Source: Verminephrobacter eiseniae EF01-2
GTDB lineage: Bacteria > Pseudomonadota > Gammaproteobacteria > Burkholderiales > Burkholderiaceae_C
Assembly (NCBI RefSeq): GCF_000015565.1
Contig: NC_008786.1
Span: forward strand, 682,001-746,000
Length of the DNA stretch: 64,000 nt
Direction of reading: 5' to 3'
The number at the start of each line of letters is the position of its first letter. Within the stretch, counting starts at the first letter, position 1. The notes under the pieces are model-generated. The model made no database searches. It was not told where the DNA came from and saw only the letters and a program-made list of their open reading frames with translations. Both the position numbers and the translations under genes were made by a program. This document shows, piece after piece, positions 36,980 through 46,536 of this stretch.

Positions 36980-37360
36980 TCGTCGTGCGCATCGACTTCG
37001 ATCTGCCCTGGGGTGGCGTTCAGCAACTCGCCGATGCGCAGGCCCGGGGCATGGAGATCGGCCAGGCGCTCGAAGCGGGCATCGCCGCGAGCCCATGCCC
37101 GGCCAAGCAGATGCACCGTGGCAGGCCCCGGGAGTGCGCCATGGGCGCGGTCTGCCTCGGCCAGCCGATGTGAGCGTAGCGTGCGTCGTCGCTGTCGGGA
37201 ACGCAAAAGTGCACCTCCAGCGTGCTGGCCAGGAAGGCCCGGAACTGCGGGATTGTCTGGGGACGGAATTCGTCCCTGTCGATCACCATGCGAAAAATGA
37301 TCGCCCCCAGCCTGCCGCCCAGGCGCATACCTCGTTGGACAAGACGGGGGCCTTGCAACG
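36895..37360 (-). pseudogene. degraded tyrosine recombinase (phage-type integrase) fragment
   Basis: On the minus strand the translated bases 36900–37085 read HAPGLRIGELLNATPGQIEV then DDHWLHLVGKGSNAGKVALP. This is the first catalytic-Arg block (xTGLRxxEL) and the following strand of integrases. A further piece in another frame (RPQTIPQFRAFLASTLEVHF, 37200–37290) looks like the N-terminal part. The frame is broken and the rest of the catalytic domain is missing. No attachment site was recognised. Confidence 0.6.
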
Positions 37361-37389
37361 CGCAAACCAGCGGTTAAGCTCGCAGCACC

Positions 37390-38202
37390 ATGTCCTCGAT
37401 CACTTTTTCTGCACCGTTCACCAGCCCGTCCGAAGTCGTCGGCCAACTGCGCCAGCGCGGCTATGCCGTGCTCGCGGCGGTCGATACGGCCCGTTGGCTG
37501 GGTTGTGATTTGGCCGATCTGATGGCACAAAACGGCGACTGGGCCAGGCTGGCCCCCGACGATTTCATGCGCGACGCAGGCCGCTACCGCCGTCGCCGCC
37601 ATGCCTGCTTCGTGGTGCAGCGCGGGCAGGTGCAACAGGTGCCGCACCGCGCGCATTGGCAGCCGGTGGAATACAACGCATTGCATGGCGGCATGGAGCG
37701 CTGGTTCGCGCCGATGGAGCAAAGCGCCGTGGCCAGGCCCGTGTGGCAGCAACTGCTGGCCGCATTGGCCGGGCTGTGCGACGCCGTGTTTGCGGACGCT
37801 GGCACAGCCGAGCGCTGGTTTGTCGAGGCGCACCAGTTTCGCATCGACACCACCGACGGCATTGGCCGCCCCACCCCCGAGGGCGCCCACCGCGATGGCG
37901 TCGATCTGGTGGCGGTGTTTCTGGTCGGGCGCGCGGGCATCAAGGGCGGCGAGACGCGCGTGTTCGAGGCCGCAGGCACCAGCGGTCAGCGCTTCACGCT
38001 GATGGAGCCGTGGTCGCTGCTGCTGCTCGACGATGCCCGCATGATCCACGAATCCACGCCGATACAGCCCTTGGCCGAGGGCGGGCACCGCGATACGCTG
38101 GTGGTCACTTGCCGGCGCGGCAATTTCCAGGGGGCGGATGTGGTGGGCGCGGCGCCTGCCAGCCAGCCCGGGAGCGCAATCCGTCGGGCCCCTGCCGACT
38201 GA
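37390..38202 (+). CDS. 2OG-Fe(II) dioxygenase family protein
   Basis: A 270-residue protein of the 2OG-Fe dioxygenase family that includes isoleucine and other free-amino-acid hydroxylases. Metal ligands are seen as HxD in PEGAHRDGVDLVAVFLV (near residue 165) and the distal His in ARMIHESTPIQPL. An Arg in GGHRDTLVVTC would hold 2-oxoglutarate. The segment ETRVFEAAG is also typical. It is monocistronic, right after the recombinase remnant. The hydroxylated substrate is unknown. Confidence 0.8.
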   Translation: MSSITFSAPFTSPSEVVGQLRQRGYAVLAAVDTARWLGCDLADLMAQNGDWARLAPDDFMRDAGRYRRRRHACFVVQRGQVQQVPHRAHWQPVEYNALHGGMERWFAPMEQSAVARPVWQQLLAALAGLCDAVFADAGTAERWFVEAHQFRIDTTDGIGRPTPEGAHRDGVDLVAVFLVGRAGIKGGETRVFEAAGTSGQRFTLMEPWSLLLLDDARMIHESTPIQPLAEGGHRDTLVVTCRRGNFQGADVVGAAPASQPGSAIRRAPAD

Positions 38203-38329
38203 CTGCCGCGCCCGGGGTTTGCTGCACGGCAAGATGCGGGGTATGGTTGTGGCGTTCACACGGGCGCCCGGCCGGGGCCGCGCCGGGCCAAGCCCGCTCC
38301 ACCATCGAACCCCCGAAGGAGTAAGCACC

Positions 38330-38767
38330 ATGTTCAAGCATATTCTGGTCCCTGTGGATGGCTCCAAGACCTCGATGCTGGCGGTGTCCAAGGCTGCGGC
38401 CTTGGCCAAGACCTTTGGCAGCGCCGTGACGGCGGTGTCCGTGATCGACCCCTATCCCTTTACCGGCGTGGGCGCCGATTTCGTCTACGGCCAGGCGCAA
38501 TACGCCCATGCTGCCGCCGCTCAAGCCAACGCCGCGCTGGATGCCGCCAGAAACGCCATGACCGAAGCCGGCGTGCCGGTGAGCACCGTGGTCGGCGAAG
38601 GCCAGCCGGTGCACGATGGCATTTTGCGGGCACAGCAGAGCGCCGGCGCCGATCTGATCGTGATGGGCTCGCATGGTCGCCGTGGGCTGCAAAGGCTGGT
38701 GCTGGGCAGCGTCACGCAGCGCGTGCTGGGCGCGGTGCATGTTCCGGTGCTGGTGGTGCGTGACTGA
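38330..38767 (+). CDS. universal stress protein (UspA family)
   Basis: A 145-residue single-domain Usp. It starts FKHILVPVDGSKTSMLA and carries the ATP-binding motif G-x2-G-x9-G-S in GSHGRRGLQRLVLGSV, so it is of the nucleotide-binding type. AAGGAG lies 9 bases upstream of the ATG. It is convergent with the Bug gene, with only 9 bases between stop codons and a hairpin spanning the gap. Confidence 0.93.
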   Translation: MFKHILVPVDGSKTSMLAVSKAAALAKTFGSAVTAVSVIDPYPFTGVGADFVYGQAQYAHAAAAQANAALDAARNAMTEAGVPVSTVVGEGQPVHDGILRAQQSAGADLIVMGSHGRRGLQRLVLGSVTQRVLGAVHVPVLVVRD

Positions 38768-38789
38768 TCAGATCGATCAGTCGATTTTT
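38763..38789 (+). terminator. Rho-independent-like terminator
   Basis: ACTGATC–AGATC–GATCAGT forms a 7-bp stem with a 5-base loop, followed by CGATTTTT. It overlaps the stop codons of both the usp gene and the convergent Bug gene. The stem is AT-balanced, so efficiency is uncertain. Confidence 0.5.
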
Positions 38790-39772
38790 GCGCCCGAGGC
38801 TTGCACGATGCCCTTCCATCGGGCGTAGTCGGTTCTGAGCAGGGCGCCAAGCTGCGCCGCCGACATGGCCTCCGGCTCTGCGCCCTGGGCCTGGATGGCG
38901 GCCCTGATGTCGGCCGTGGCCAGCAACTTGTTGACTTCGGTGTTGAGGATGCCGATCACCTGGGCGGGCGTGCCGGCGGGGGCGAACAGGCCGTACCAGG
39001 TGCTCACGTCAAAGTCCTTGAAGCCTGATTCGGCCACGGTGGGCACTTCGGGCAGCGAGGTGCTGCGCCGCGCCGAGGTCACGGCCAGCGGGCGCAGCTT
39101 GCCGGCCTTGATCTGGCCCATGGCCGAGGGCACGGACGACAGCAGCAGGTGCACATTGCCGGCCAGCGTGTCCATCAGCGCGGGGTTGGAGCCTTTGTAG
39201 GGAATGTGGCTGAGCTCGATGCCCGCAGCCTTCTCGAACAGGTCGCCCGCCAGATGGATCGAGGTGCCATTGCCGGGCGAGCCGTAGGTAATGGTGCCGG
39301 GCGCTGCCCGGGCGGCGGCCAGCACATCGGCCAGGGTTTTGAACCTGGAGTTGGCGCTGGTGGCAATGAGCACCGGCGTGTAGGCCACATGGGCCACGGC
39401 GACCAGATCCTGGGTGGGGTTCCAGGACAGGTTTTTGTAGAGCCAGGGGCCGATCACCAGATTGTCCTTTTGACCGAGCACCAGATCGTAGCCGGTGGGT
39501 GCCGCTTTCACGGCCTCGCCAATGCCTATGGTGCCGCCCGCGCCGGCCTTGTTGTCGGCCACCACGGTCCAATGGGCCTGCCCGGCAAGCCCGGTGGCCA
39601 GCAGCCGCGCGAGGATGTCGGTGCCGCCGCCGGGCGGAAAGGGCACGATCAGGCGGATCGGCCGGTCGGGATAGCCCGCCGCCGCCGCCGCAGGGGCCTG
39701 GGCCCGGGCCGTGGCGGCCAGGGCCAGCGCGCAGGCCAGCGCTGCGGCGCAGGAGCGCAGCGGGCGCATCAT
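38777..39772 (-). CDS. Bug-family (TctC) substrate-binding protein
   Basis: A 331-residue periplasmic protein. A signal peptide ends near ATARAQA. The mature start [20 protein letters not shown] and the segment [14 protein letters not shown] are canonical. The ATG overlaps the trxA stop codon (ATGA), so the two genes are translationally coupled. This is an odd pairing of a cytoplasmic redox protein with a solute-binding protein. The ligand is unknown. Confidence 0.9.
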   Translation of the reverse strand: MMRPLRSCAAALACALALAATARAQAPAAAAAGYPDRPIRLIVPFPPGGGTDILARLLATGLAGQAHWTVVADNKAGAGGTIGIGEAVKAAPTGYDLVLGQKDNLVIGPWLYKNLSWNPTQDLVAVAHVAYTPVLIATSANSRFKTLADVLAAARAAPGTITYGSPGNGTSIHLAGDLFEKAAGIELSHIPYKGSNPALMDTLAGNVHLLLSSVPSAMGQIKAGKLRPLAVTSARRSTSLPEVPTVAESGFKDFDVSTWYGLFAPAGTPAQVIGILNTEVNKLLATADIRAAIQAQGAEPEAMSAAQLGALLRTDYARWKGIVQASGAKID

Positions 39773-40104
39773 GCGGCCAGTTGCTGGTCGAGGAATTCGG
39801 TGAGTTGGGCCCGGCCGAGGGCGCCCACCTGGGTGGCTGCCGGCTGGCCGTCCTTGAACAGCATCAGCGTGGGAACGCCGCGGATACCGAACTTGGCCGG
39901 GGTCTGGCGGTTGTCGTCCACATCCATCTTGACGATTTGCAGCCGGCCTTGGTAGCGGTCTGCGGCATCGTCCAGCAGCGGGGCGATCATTTTGCAGGGG
40001 CCGCACCATGGGGCCCAGTAATCCACCAGCACCGGGGTGTCGGCTTGCAGCACATCGGCCTCGAAGCTGGCGTCGGAGACATGTTTGATGAGTGCGCTGG
40101 TCAT
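39769..40104 (-). CDS. trxA: thioredoxin
   Basis: A 111-residue thioredoxin with the active site [10 protein letters not shown] near residue 35 and the cis-Pro loop [12 protein letters not shown]. It is a cytoplasmic disulfide reductase. It is divergent from the AddB-like nuclease gene. Confidence 0.95.
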   Translation of the reverse strand: MTSALIKHVSDASFEADVLQADTPVLVDYWAPWCGPCKMIAPLLDDAADRYQGRLQIVKMDVDDNRQTPAKFGIRGVPTLMLFKDGQPAATQVGALGRAQLTEFLDQQLAA

Positions 40105-40162
40105 GGCGAAGTCCTTGTTGCTCGGCCGGTGGTAGCCGGTGTCCGTTTACAGTCCGGGCATT

Positions 40163-43117
40163 GTGACAGAAACCAGTCTCTCTTGCGGTGTGGCCGGGCC
40201 TGGCGCGGCCATCGGCGCGATGGCGCACAGCGCCCCGCACACCGACCCATGCGCCGCCCGGTGGCAGCAGGTTCTGGCGCAGGTGCAAGGGCATATGCGC
40301 CAGCAGGGCGCGCACCCTGCGCGCACCGTGGTGCTGCTGCCCTATGCCCAACTCATGCCTTGGGCGCAGCAGTACTGGGAGCGGTACCAGGCCGACGGCT
40401 TTGCCCCCCGCTTCGAGACCACGCGCAGTTGGGCGCGCCGGCTGTGCGTTTTTGAGCCGCAGGGCGACGAACTGGCCGGCGATGTCGCGCGCGACACCCT
40501 CACTGCGCGCGCGCTGCTCGATCGCGCCGGTCTGGCAGCCCAGCGCGACATGCTGGCGGCGCCGCTGCAAGAGGCGGCCAGCGCGTTGGCGGCCGTGGTC
40601 GCAGCCATGGCCCCGGCGCTGCGCGCGGCCTGGGGCGAGCAGGCGCGCAGCGCACTGGCACCGGTCGACGAAGGCTCTGCGCTGCGCTTTGAGGCCGTGG
40701 TGGCGCGCATCGCGCTGGAATGGGTGCTGGCCTCGCGCCATGCCACCGATGTGCTGTTCGAGCCCGGTCTGCGCCAGTCGGTCGACGCGCTGGTGCTGCT
40801 GCAGGGCTTTCAGGTCGAGCCGCTGGCGCAGGCCCTGCAGGCCGATTGGGGCGCAGCGGCGCTGACGCTGGCCTGGCCCGATGCCCCTGCCCCTGCCGGC
40901 AGCATGGCCGGTCAGATGCCCGGCCACATCGCGCTGCACCCGACCCGGGATGCCGAGGACGAAGCCCAGCGCGCTGCCGCCTGTGTGCTGCGCCACCTGG
41001 CGGCCGGCCGCGCCCCGGTGGCGCTGGCGGCCAACGACCGCGCCCTGACACGCCGCATCGCCGCGCACCTGAGCAGCAGCGCCGTCGCCGTGCGCGATGA
41101 GAACGGCTGGACGCTGTCCACCACCCGGGCCGCCGCGCAGTTGATGGCCGCGCTCGAGGCCTGCGCCTGGAACGCATCGGCCGACGCTGTGCTCGACTGG
41201 CTGAAACAGGCCCCGGCCATCGACCCCGCCGTGCTGGATGCGCTGGAGCGGGCATTGCGCAAAGCCGGCGTGGCCCACTGGCCAGACGCTGCCGCGCGCG
41301 ACTGGAGCGCCAGCCCCGCAGGCCCCGCATTGACCGCCGGCGTGGCCTTGGTGCAGGGCTGGCGCGCCGGCCTGCATGCGCCCCGGCCGCTGGCGCAGTG
41401 GCTGCAGGCATTGCGCGCGTTGCTGCTGGCCGCAGGCCAGTGGCCCCGGCTCGAACAGGACTCGGCGGGCAGCGCCGTGCTGGCCGCGCTGCGGCTACAG
41501 ACGGACCGGCAGGCCGAGCTCGATGGCTGGCACGGCGCGGGCCGGCGCATGGCCCTGGCCGAGTTCAGCCGCTGGGCCAGCGAGGTGCTGGAAGCCGCGC
41601 GCTACAAACCCCCCGGGATGGACGCCGCCCCGGTCGTGGTTCTGCCCCTGCCCCAATTGCTGGCGCGGCCCTTTGCCGCGCTGGTGCTGCCCGGCTGCGA
41701 TGAAAAACGCCTGCCGCCTGCGCCCGACCCGGCCGGCCAGTGGACCCCGGCGCAGCGCCAAGCCTGGGGTCTGCCCAGCCGCCAAACGCTGGAATCGGCC
41801 CAGCGCGCCGCCTGGCACAACGCGCTGCAAACGCCGGCGGTGGACCTGCTCTGGCGCACCGGCGACGAAGGCGGCGAGCCGCTGCTGGCCAGCGCGCTGG
41901 TGCTCGCGTTGCAGCTCGACGGCCTGGCCCATCAGGGCGCCGACCCCCGCTGCCAGCGCCGCGTGGCCGCAGCGCCGACCGCCCGGCCTTCGCCCCAGGG
42001 GCAGGCATTGCCGCTGCAACGGCTGTCGGCCACCGCTTACGCCGACCTGCGGCACTGCCCCTACCGCTTTTTTGCGCTGCGCCAGTTGGGCCTGCAAGAG
42101 GCCGACGAGTTGGCCGCCGACATCGACAAGCGCGACTTTGGCAACTGGCTGCATGCGGTGTTGCAGCATTTTCATGAAGCCCTGCGGGACGATCCCGCGC
42201 CCGACGACGCCACCCGCAGCGCGCGCATGGACAGCGCCGCGCAGGCCGTCACCCGCCAGCAGGGCCGGGACGAGGGCGACTTTCTGCCGTTCACCGCCGG
42301 CTGGCCCCCGTTGCGCGACGGCTATCTGCGCTGGCTGGCGCAGCACGAACAGGCCGGGGCCCGTTTCCGGCAGGCCGAGTGGCACACCAGCCAGCCATTG
42401 GACCCGGACCCATTCGATCCATCGGGCACGTTGGACATGGTGCAGTTGGTGGGCACCATCGACCGCATCGATACGCTCTCATCCACGGACGGCCCCGGCA
42501 CCCTGGTGTCGCGTCACGGATCAGATGTCGTAGGCTGCACGCAGCCATCGGAGCGCAGCGCAAGGCGCATCGCGCAGCCAATACCGAGCGTATTGGCAAG
42601 CGATGCAACGCCGCGATGCGCTCCGATGGCCAGCGCAGACCGACAGATGATCGGTGACGCGACACTAGTGTCGCACCATCGGTCAGATATCGTAGGCTGC
42701 GCGCAGCCAATACCGGACGTATTGGCAAACGATGCAACGCCGCGCTGCGCTCCGATGGCCAGCGCAGACCGACAGATGACCGGCGGCGCGACACTGGTCA
42801 TCGACTACAAGACCGAAAACGACAGCGTCACGCGCCAGCGCATCAGCGCCGGCACCGAAGACACCCAACTGGCCTTCTACGCCGCGCTGCTCGGCCAAGA
42901 CAGCGTGCGCGCCGCTTACGTCAACGTCGGCGAGCGCGGCCAGACGCAACTGCATGAGCCACAGGCGCTGCTGCCGCTGCGCGATCGGCTGCTGGCCGGC
43001 ATCCGGCATGACCTTGGGCGCATTGCCGCCGGCGCTGCGCTGCCCGCGCTGGGCGAGGGCCAGGTCTGCGAGTACTGCGCTGCACGCGGCCTGTGCCGCA
43101 AGGACTTCTGGCCATGA
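40163..43117 (+). CDS. AddB-like nuclease/inactivated helicase (PD-(D/E)xK) with in-frame repeat insertion
   Basis: A 984-residue protein paired with the downstream UvrD-type helicase-nuclease, like AddB/RexB-type recombination subunits that process double-strand breaks. The N-terminal two-thirds is helicase-like without a visible Walker A. The C-terminal RecB-family nuclease has YADLRHCPYRFFALRQLGLQ, GTIDRID and the catalytic VIDYKTEND, and ends with Cys residues (VCEYCAARGLC) of a possible Fe-S staple. Between GTIDRID and VIDYK lie 97 extra codons made of two tandem copies of the dispersed repeat; removing them restores GTLVIDYKT. The start is uncertain (GTG at 40163, earlier GTG 40139, or ATG 40220). 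The stop overlaps the next ATG. Confidence 0.82.
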   Translation: MTETSLSCGVAGPGAAIGAMAHSAPHTDPCAARWQQVLAQVQGHMRQQGAHPARTVVLLPYAQLMPWAQQYWERYQADGFAPRFETTRSWARRLCVFEPQGDELAGDVARDTLTARALLDRAGLAAQRDMLAAPLQEAASALAAVVAAMAPALRAAWGEQARSALAPVDEGSALRFEAVVARIALEWVLASRHATDVLFEPGLRQSVDALVLLQGFQVEPLAQALQADWGAAALTLAWPDAPAPAGSMAGQMPGHIALHPTRDAEDEAQRAAACVLRHLAAGRAPVALAANDRALTRRIAAHLSSSAVAVRDENGWTLSTTRAAAQLMAALEACAWNASADAVLDWLKQAPAIDPAVLDALERALRKAGVAHWPDAAARDWSASPAGPALTAGVALVQGWRAGLHAPRPLAQWLQALRALLLAAGQWPRLEQDSAGSAVLAALRLQTDRQAELDGWHGAGRRMALAEFSRWASEVLEAARYKPPGMDAAPVVVLPLPQLLARPFAALVLPGCDEKRLPPAPDPAGQWTPAQRQAWGLPSRQTLESAQRAAWHNALQTPAVDLLWRTGDEGGEPLLASALVLALQLDGLAHQGADPRCQRRVAAAPTARPSPQGQALPLQRLSATAYADLRHCPYRFFALRQLGLQEADELAADIDKRDFGNWLHAVLQHFHEALRDDPAPDDATRSARMDSAAQAVTRQQGRDEGDFLPFTAGWPPLRDGYLRWLAQHEQAGARFRQAEWHTSQPLDPDPFDPSGTLDMVQLVGTIDRIDTLSSTDGPGTLVSRHGSDVVGCTQPSERSARRIAQPIPSVLASDATPRCAPMASADRQMIGDATLVSHHRSDIVGCAQPIPDVLANDATPRCAPMASADRQMTGGATLVIDYKTENDSVTRQRISAGTEDTQLAFYAALLGQDSVRAAYVNVGERGQTQLHEPQALLPLRDRLLAGIRHDLGRIAAGAALPALGEGQVCEYCAARGLCRKDFWP
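42507..42668. repeat. inverted-repeat element copy C, inside the AddB-like gene
   Basis: A near full-length copy starting TGTCGCGTCACGGATCAG and ending GTGACGCGACACTAG. It is read in frame as SRHGSDVVGCTQPSERSARR through ADRQMIGDATL. The right end is shared with copy D. Confidence 0.9.
42666..42794. repeat. inverted-repeat element copy D, diverged, inside the AddB-like gene
   Basis: It follows copy C directly and shares its CTAG junction. It lacks 33 bp between two GCAGCCA motifs compared with copy C and has several substitutions. The protein frame stays open (SHHRSDIVGCAQPIPDVLAN) and rejoins the nuclease at CTGGTCATCGAC. Confidence 0.88.
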
Positions 43118-46100
43118 CCGCGCCTGCGACCATGCCCGCCCCGAGCGCGGCTTACGAACACAACGGCCAAAGCGTCACGCGCGAGACCTTCTACGCCATC
43201 GCCTGCGACCCGGCGCGCAGCGTGGCGGTGCAAGCCTGCGCCGGCGCGGGCAAGACCTGGATGCTGGTCTCGCGCATGCTGCGCGCGCTGCTCGACGGCT
43301 GCGCGCCGCACGAGATTTTGGCCATCACCTTCACCAAAAAAGCCGCCGGTGAAATGCGCCAGCGCCTGCAGGAATGGCTGGAAGAATTCGCCCAGGCCCC
43401 GCCCGAGCGCCTGAGCGCCGAACTGGTGGCGCGCGGCATGCGCCCGGAGCGCGCGCTGGAGCAGCGCGCAGCGCTGCAAAACCTGTACCGCCAACTGCTC
43501 GACAGCGGCCGCCCGGTGCAGATCCGCACCTTCCACAGTTGGTTTGCCGCGCTGCTGGGCATGGCGCCGCTGGCGCTCCTGCAAGCCCAGGGCCTGCCCA
43601 CGCAATTCCAATTGCTGGAAGACGACGCCGAGGCCGTGCGCGCAGTCTGGAGCCCGTTCCTGCACACCGTTGCCGGCGACGCCGGCCTGCGCGCGGACTA
43701 CACAGCCGTGGTGGCCCGGCATGGCCGCTCGCAAACCCACAAGGCGCTGGCTGCGGCGCTGAACCGGCGCGTGGAGTTCGACCTGGCCGACGCGGCCGGC
43801 GTGGTCCAGGCCTCGGTGCCGCCCTTTGCCGTGCCATATCCCGAACTGGCCGATGTGCCCGACCCTGCCTGCGCGCTGCAAGCCGACGCCTGCCGGCAGC
43901 GCTGGCTGGCCCGCGCAAAAGCCCTGGGGGCCGAGAGCAACAAGACCCCGCAAAAGGCGGCCCAGGCGATCATCGAGGCATTCGCCAGCACCGACGCCAA
44001 CCTGTGCCTCGACAGGCTGCGCCAGGCGCTGTTCGTGGCCACGGCAGACCGGCTGGCAAAAAATCTGGAGAAATTCGCCGCCGCCCAAGAGGCCGCGCCC
44101 GAGCTGCGGCGCCTGCTCGACGCCCGCCGCCAGCACGCCGCCTGGCAGCACCAGCAGAGCATGGCCAGGCTGACGCGCTGCCTGTCGGCGCAATTCGCCG
44201 CCGTCAAAAACCAGCATGGCTGGGTGGACATGAACGATGTCGAGCGCAGCGCGCAGCGCATGCTGGCCGACCCGGTGCTCAGCGGCTGGGTGCAGCAGCG
44301 CCTGGATGCGCGCATCCGCCACCTACTGGTCGACGAATTCCAGGACACCAACCCGCTGCAATGGCAGGCGCTGCATGCCTGGCTGTCCGGCTACGCGGGC
44401 GCGGGCGGCGGCGGCGCGGCGCCCAGCGTGTTCATCGTCGGCGACCCCAAGCAAAGCATCTACCGCTTCCGGCGCGCCGAGCCGCAGGTCTTCATGGCCG
44501 CGCAGACCTTCGTGCGCAACGGCCTGGGCGGCGACCTGCTCAGTTGCGACCACACCCGCCGCAACGCCACGGGCGTGACAGCCGCAGTCAACCAGGTCAT
44601 GGGCCAGGCCCAGGCGCAGCAGGAGATCAGCGGCTTTCGCGCGCACAGCACCGAATCGCAAGACCCGGGCGCGGTGCTGCGCCTGCCGGCGATACTGCCG
44701 GCACCGGCACGAGATGGCGCCGATGCCGACCCGCTGGCCTGGCGCGACAGCCTGACCGAACCGCGCCACGAGCCCGAAGAAACCCGGCGCATGCGCGAAT
44801 GCGCGCAGGCCGCCGCCTGGGTGGCCGCGCAGATCGCCGCCGGCACGCCGCCCGGGCAGGTGCTGGTGCTGGCGCGCAAGCGCGACCGGCTCAGCGCGAT
44901 GCAAGACGCGCTGCGCGCGCTGCACCTGCCCTGCGTGCAGCCGGAAAAGGCCGACCTGTTCGACGCCCCCGAGGTGCAAGACCTGGTGGCCCTGCTCGAC
45001 GCCCTGGTCTCCACCGGCCATGACCTGTCACTGGCCCGGGCGCTCAAGTCGCCGCTGTTCGGCCTCGGCGACGAGGCCCTGGCAGCATTGGCCCGGCTGC
45101 GCCGCGAACCCGGGCATGCCGCCAGCAGTTGGTACGAACTGCTCCAAAAAAGAGAGCTTCTGACCGGTGATTTGCTTGCGCCAGGCCCTGTGTTGGCCCA
45201 ATACAAAGCCTGGGTGGACGCCTGGCCGCCGCACGATGCGCTGCACGCCATCTACCAACATGCCGACGTGCTGGCCCGCTTTGCCGCTGCCGCGCCCGCA
45301 GCGCAGCGCCAGGCAGTGCAGGCCCAGTTGCGCGCCCTGCTATCGGCCGCGCTGCAATATGACGGCGGCCGCTACCTGACGCCCTACGCCTTTGTCCGGG
45401 CGCTGAAAAAGGGCGGCCTGCGCGCGCCGGGCCGGGTCGATGCGCAAGCCATCCGGCTGCTCACCGTGCATGGCGCCAAAGGGCTGGAGGCGCATTGCGT
45501 GCTGCTGCTCGACACCGACACCCGCCCGCCCAAAGCCGAAACCATGGGCGTGCTGCTCGACTGGCCCGGCGAACGGGTCGTGCCCGCGAGCTTTATCTTT
45601 CTGGCCAGCGAAACCCATCCGCCACCCAGTGCCGAGGCCGCGCTGGCCGCCGAACAGCAGGCGCGCCAGCGCGAAGAACTGAACCTGCTCTACGTGGCGA
45701 TGACGCGCGCCCGGCACAGCCTGGCACTATCGTCGGTGCAGCCCGCCCATGACGCACCGGGCAGTTGGTGGCAGCGCCTGGAGCCGCTGGCAGCCCCGGT
45801 ACAAATGCCGGCGCCGGGCGAACCCACCACCGCATCGGCAGCTTCGACCTCTCCATCTTCTCCGTCCTCTCCGACCCCTCCGGCCGCCGGGGACACGCAC
45901 GAACATTTCACCCTGGCCGAGCTACCCCCGCCATCGGCCTACCTGTCCACCCCCCTGCCCGCGCATTTGCCCGACCACCTGTCCACCCCCCTGCGCCCGG
46001 CCCCCCAAGGCCATGCGCCCGAGAACCATGGCACCGACCCCGGCACCCCGGCAACACGCCTGGGCGAGGCCATGCACCAACTGCTGGAGCAGGCCGGCGT

Positions 46101-46536
46101 CGCCGGCGCGCCGCTGGCCGAACTGCGCGCGCAGGGCTGGCCCGCCGCGCGGCTGGCGCGGCTGGCGCAGGATTTCGACATCAGCATGGACGCGGCCTGG
46201 CTGGCGGCGCAGACCGCGCAGCGCATCCTGACAGGCGCAGGCGCCTGGGCCTGGGATGCCACGGTGGTAGACCATGCCAGCAACGAAGCGCTGCTGCGCG
46301 ACCAAGGGCAAAGCCTGCGGCTCGATCGCCTGGTGCACTGCCGCCACCCCGCTGAGCGCGCGGGCTGGTGGGTGCTCGACTACAAAAGCGCCGCCGCGCC
46401 CGAGCGCCAACCGGCGCTGCTGGCACAGTTGCAGCGATACCGCGCAGCAGTGCAGCGCCAAACCCCGGGCGAGCGCGTGCATGCGGCCTTCCTGAGCGGC
46501 GATGGGCGCATGGTGCTGCTGCCCGATGGCGGCTGA
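43114..46536 (+). CDS. UvrD/AddA-type helicase-nuclease
   Basis: A 1140-residue SF1 helicase with a C-terminal RecB-like nuclease. Motifs in order: Walker A QACAGAGKTWML (near residue 41), motif Ia AITFTKKAAGEMRQRL, Walker B LLVDEFQDTNPLQW, motif III VGDPKQSIYRFRRAEP, motif V LTVHGAKGLEAHCVLLL, motif VI NLLYVAMTRARHSL, and the nuclease WWVLDYKSAAAPE. A Ser/Pro-rich linker (STSPSSPSSPTPP region, residues ~910–970) joins helicase and nuclease. With the AddB-like partner it would resect DNA ends for RecA. The ATG overlaps the upstream stop codon. Confidence 0.92.
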   Translation: MTAPATMPAPSAAYEHNGQSVTRETFYAIACDPARSVAVQACAGAGKTWMLVSRMLRALLDGCAPHEILAITFTKKAAGEMRQRLQEWLEEFAQAPPERLSAELVARGMRPERALEQRAALQNLYRQLLDSGRPVQIRTFHSWFAALLGMAPLALLQAQGLPTQFQLLEDDAEAVRAVWSPFLHTVAGDAGLRADYTAVVARHGRSQTHKALAAALNRRVEFDLADAAGVVQASVPPFAVPYPELADVPDPACALQADACRQRWLARAKALGAESNKTPQKAAQAIIEAFASTDANLCLDRLRQALFVATADRLAKNLEKFAAAQEAAPELRRLLDARRQHAAWQHQQSMARLTRCLSAQFAAVKNQHGWVDMNDVERSAQRMLADPVLSGWVQQRLDARIRHLLVDEFQDTNPLQWQALHAWLSGYAGAGGGGAAPSVFIVGDPKQSIYRFRRAEPQVFMAAQTFVRNGLGGDLLSCDHTRRNATGVTAAVNQVMGQAQAQQEISGFRAHSTESQDPGAVLRLPAILPAPARDGADADPLAWRDSLTEPRHEPEETRRMRECAQAAAWVAAQIAAGTPPGQVLVLARKRDRLSAMQDALRALHLPCVQPEKADLFDAPEVQDLVALLDALVSTGHDLSLARALKSPLFGLGDEALAALARLRREPGHAASSWYELLQKRELLTGDLLAPGPVLAQYKAWVDAWPPHDALHAIYQHADVLARFAAAAPAAQRQAVQAQLRALLSAALQYDGGRYLTPYAFVRALKKGGLRAPGRVDAQAIRLLTVHGAKGLEAHCVLLLDTDTRPPKAETMGVLLDWPGERVVPASFIFLASETHPPPSAEAALAAEQQARQREELNLLYVAMTRARHSLALSSVQPAHDAPGSWWQRLEPLAAPVQMPAPGEPTTASAASTSPSSPSSPTPPAAGDTHEHFTLAELPPPSAYLSTPLPAHLPDHLSTPLRPAPQGHAPENHGTDPGTPATRLGEAMHQLLEQAGVAGAPLAELRAQGWPAARLARLAQDFDISMDAAWLAAQTAQRILTGAGAWAWDATVVDHASNEALLRDQGQSLRLDRLVHCRHPAERAGWWVLDYKSAAAPERQPALLAQLQRYRAAVQRQTPGERVHAAFLSGDGRMVLLPDGG

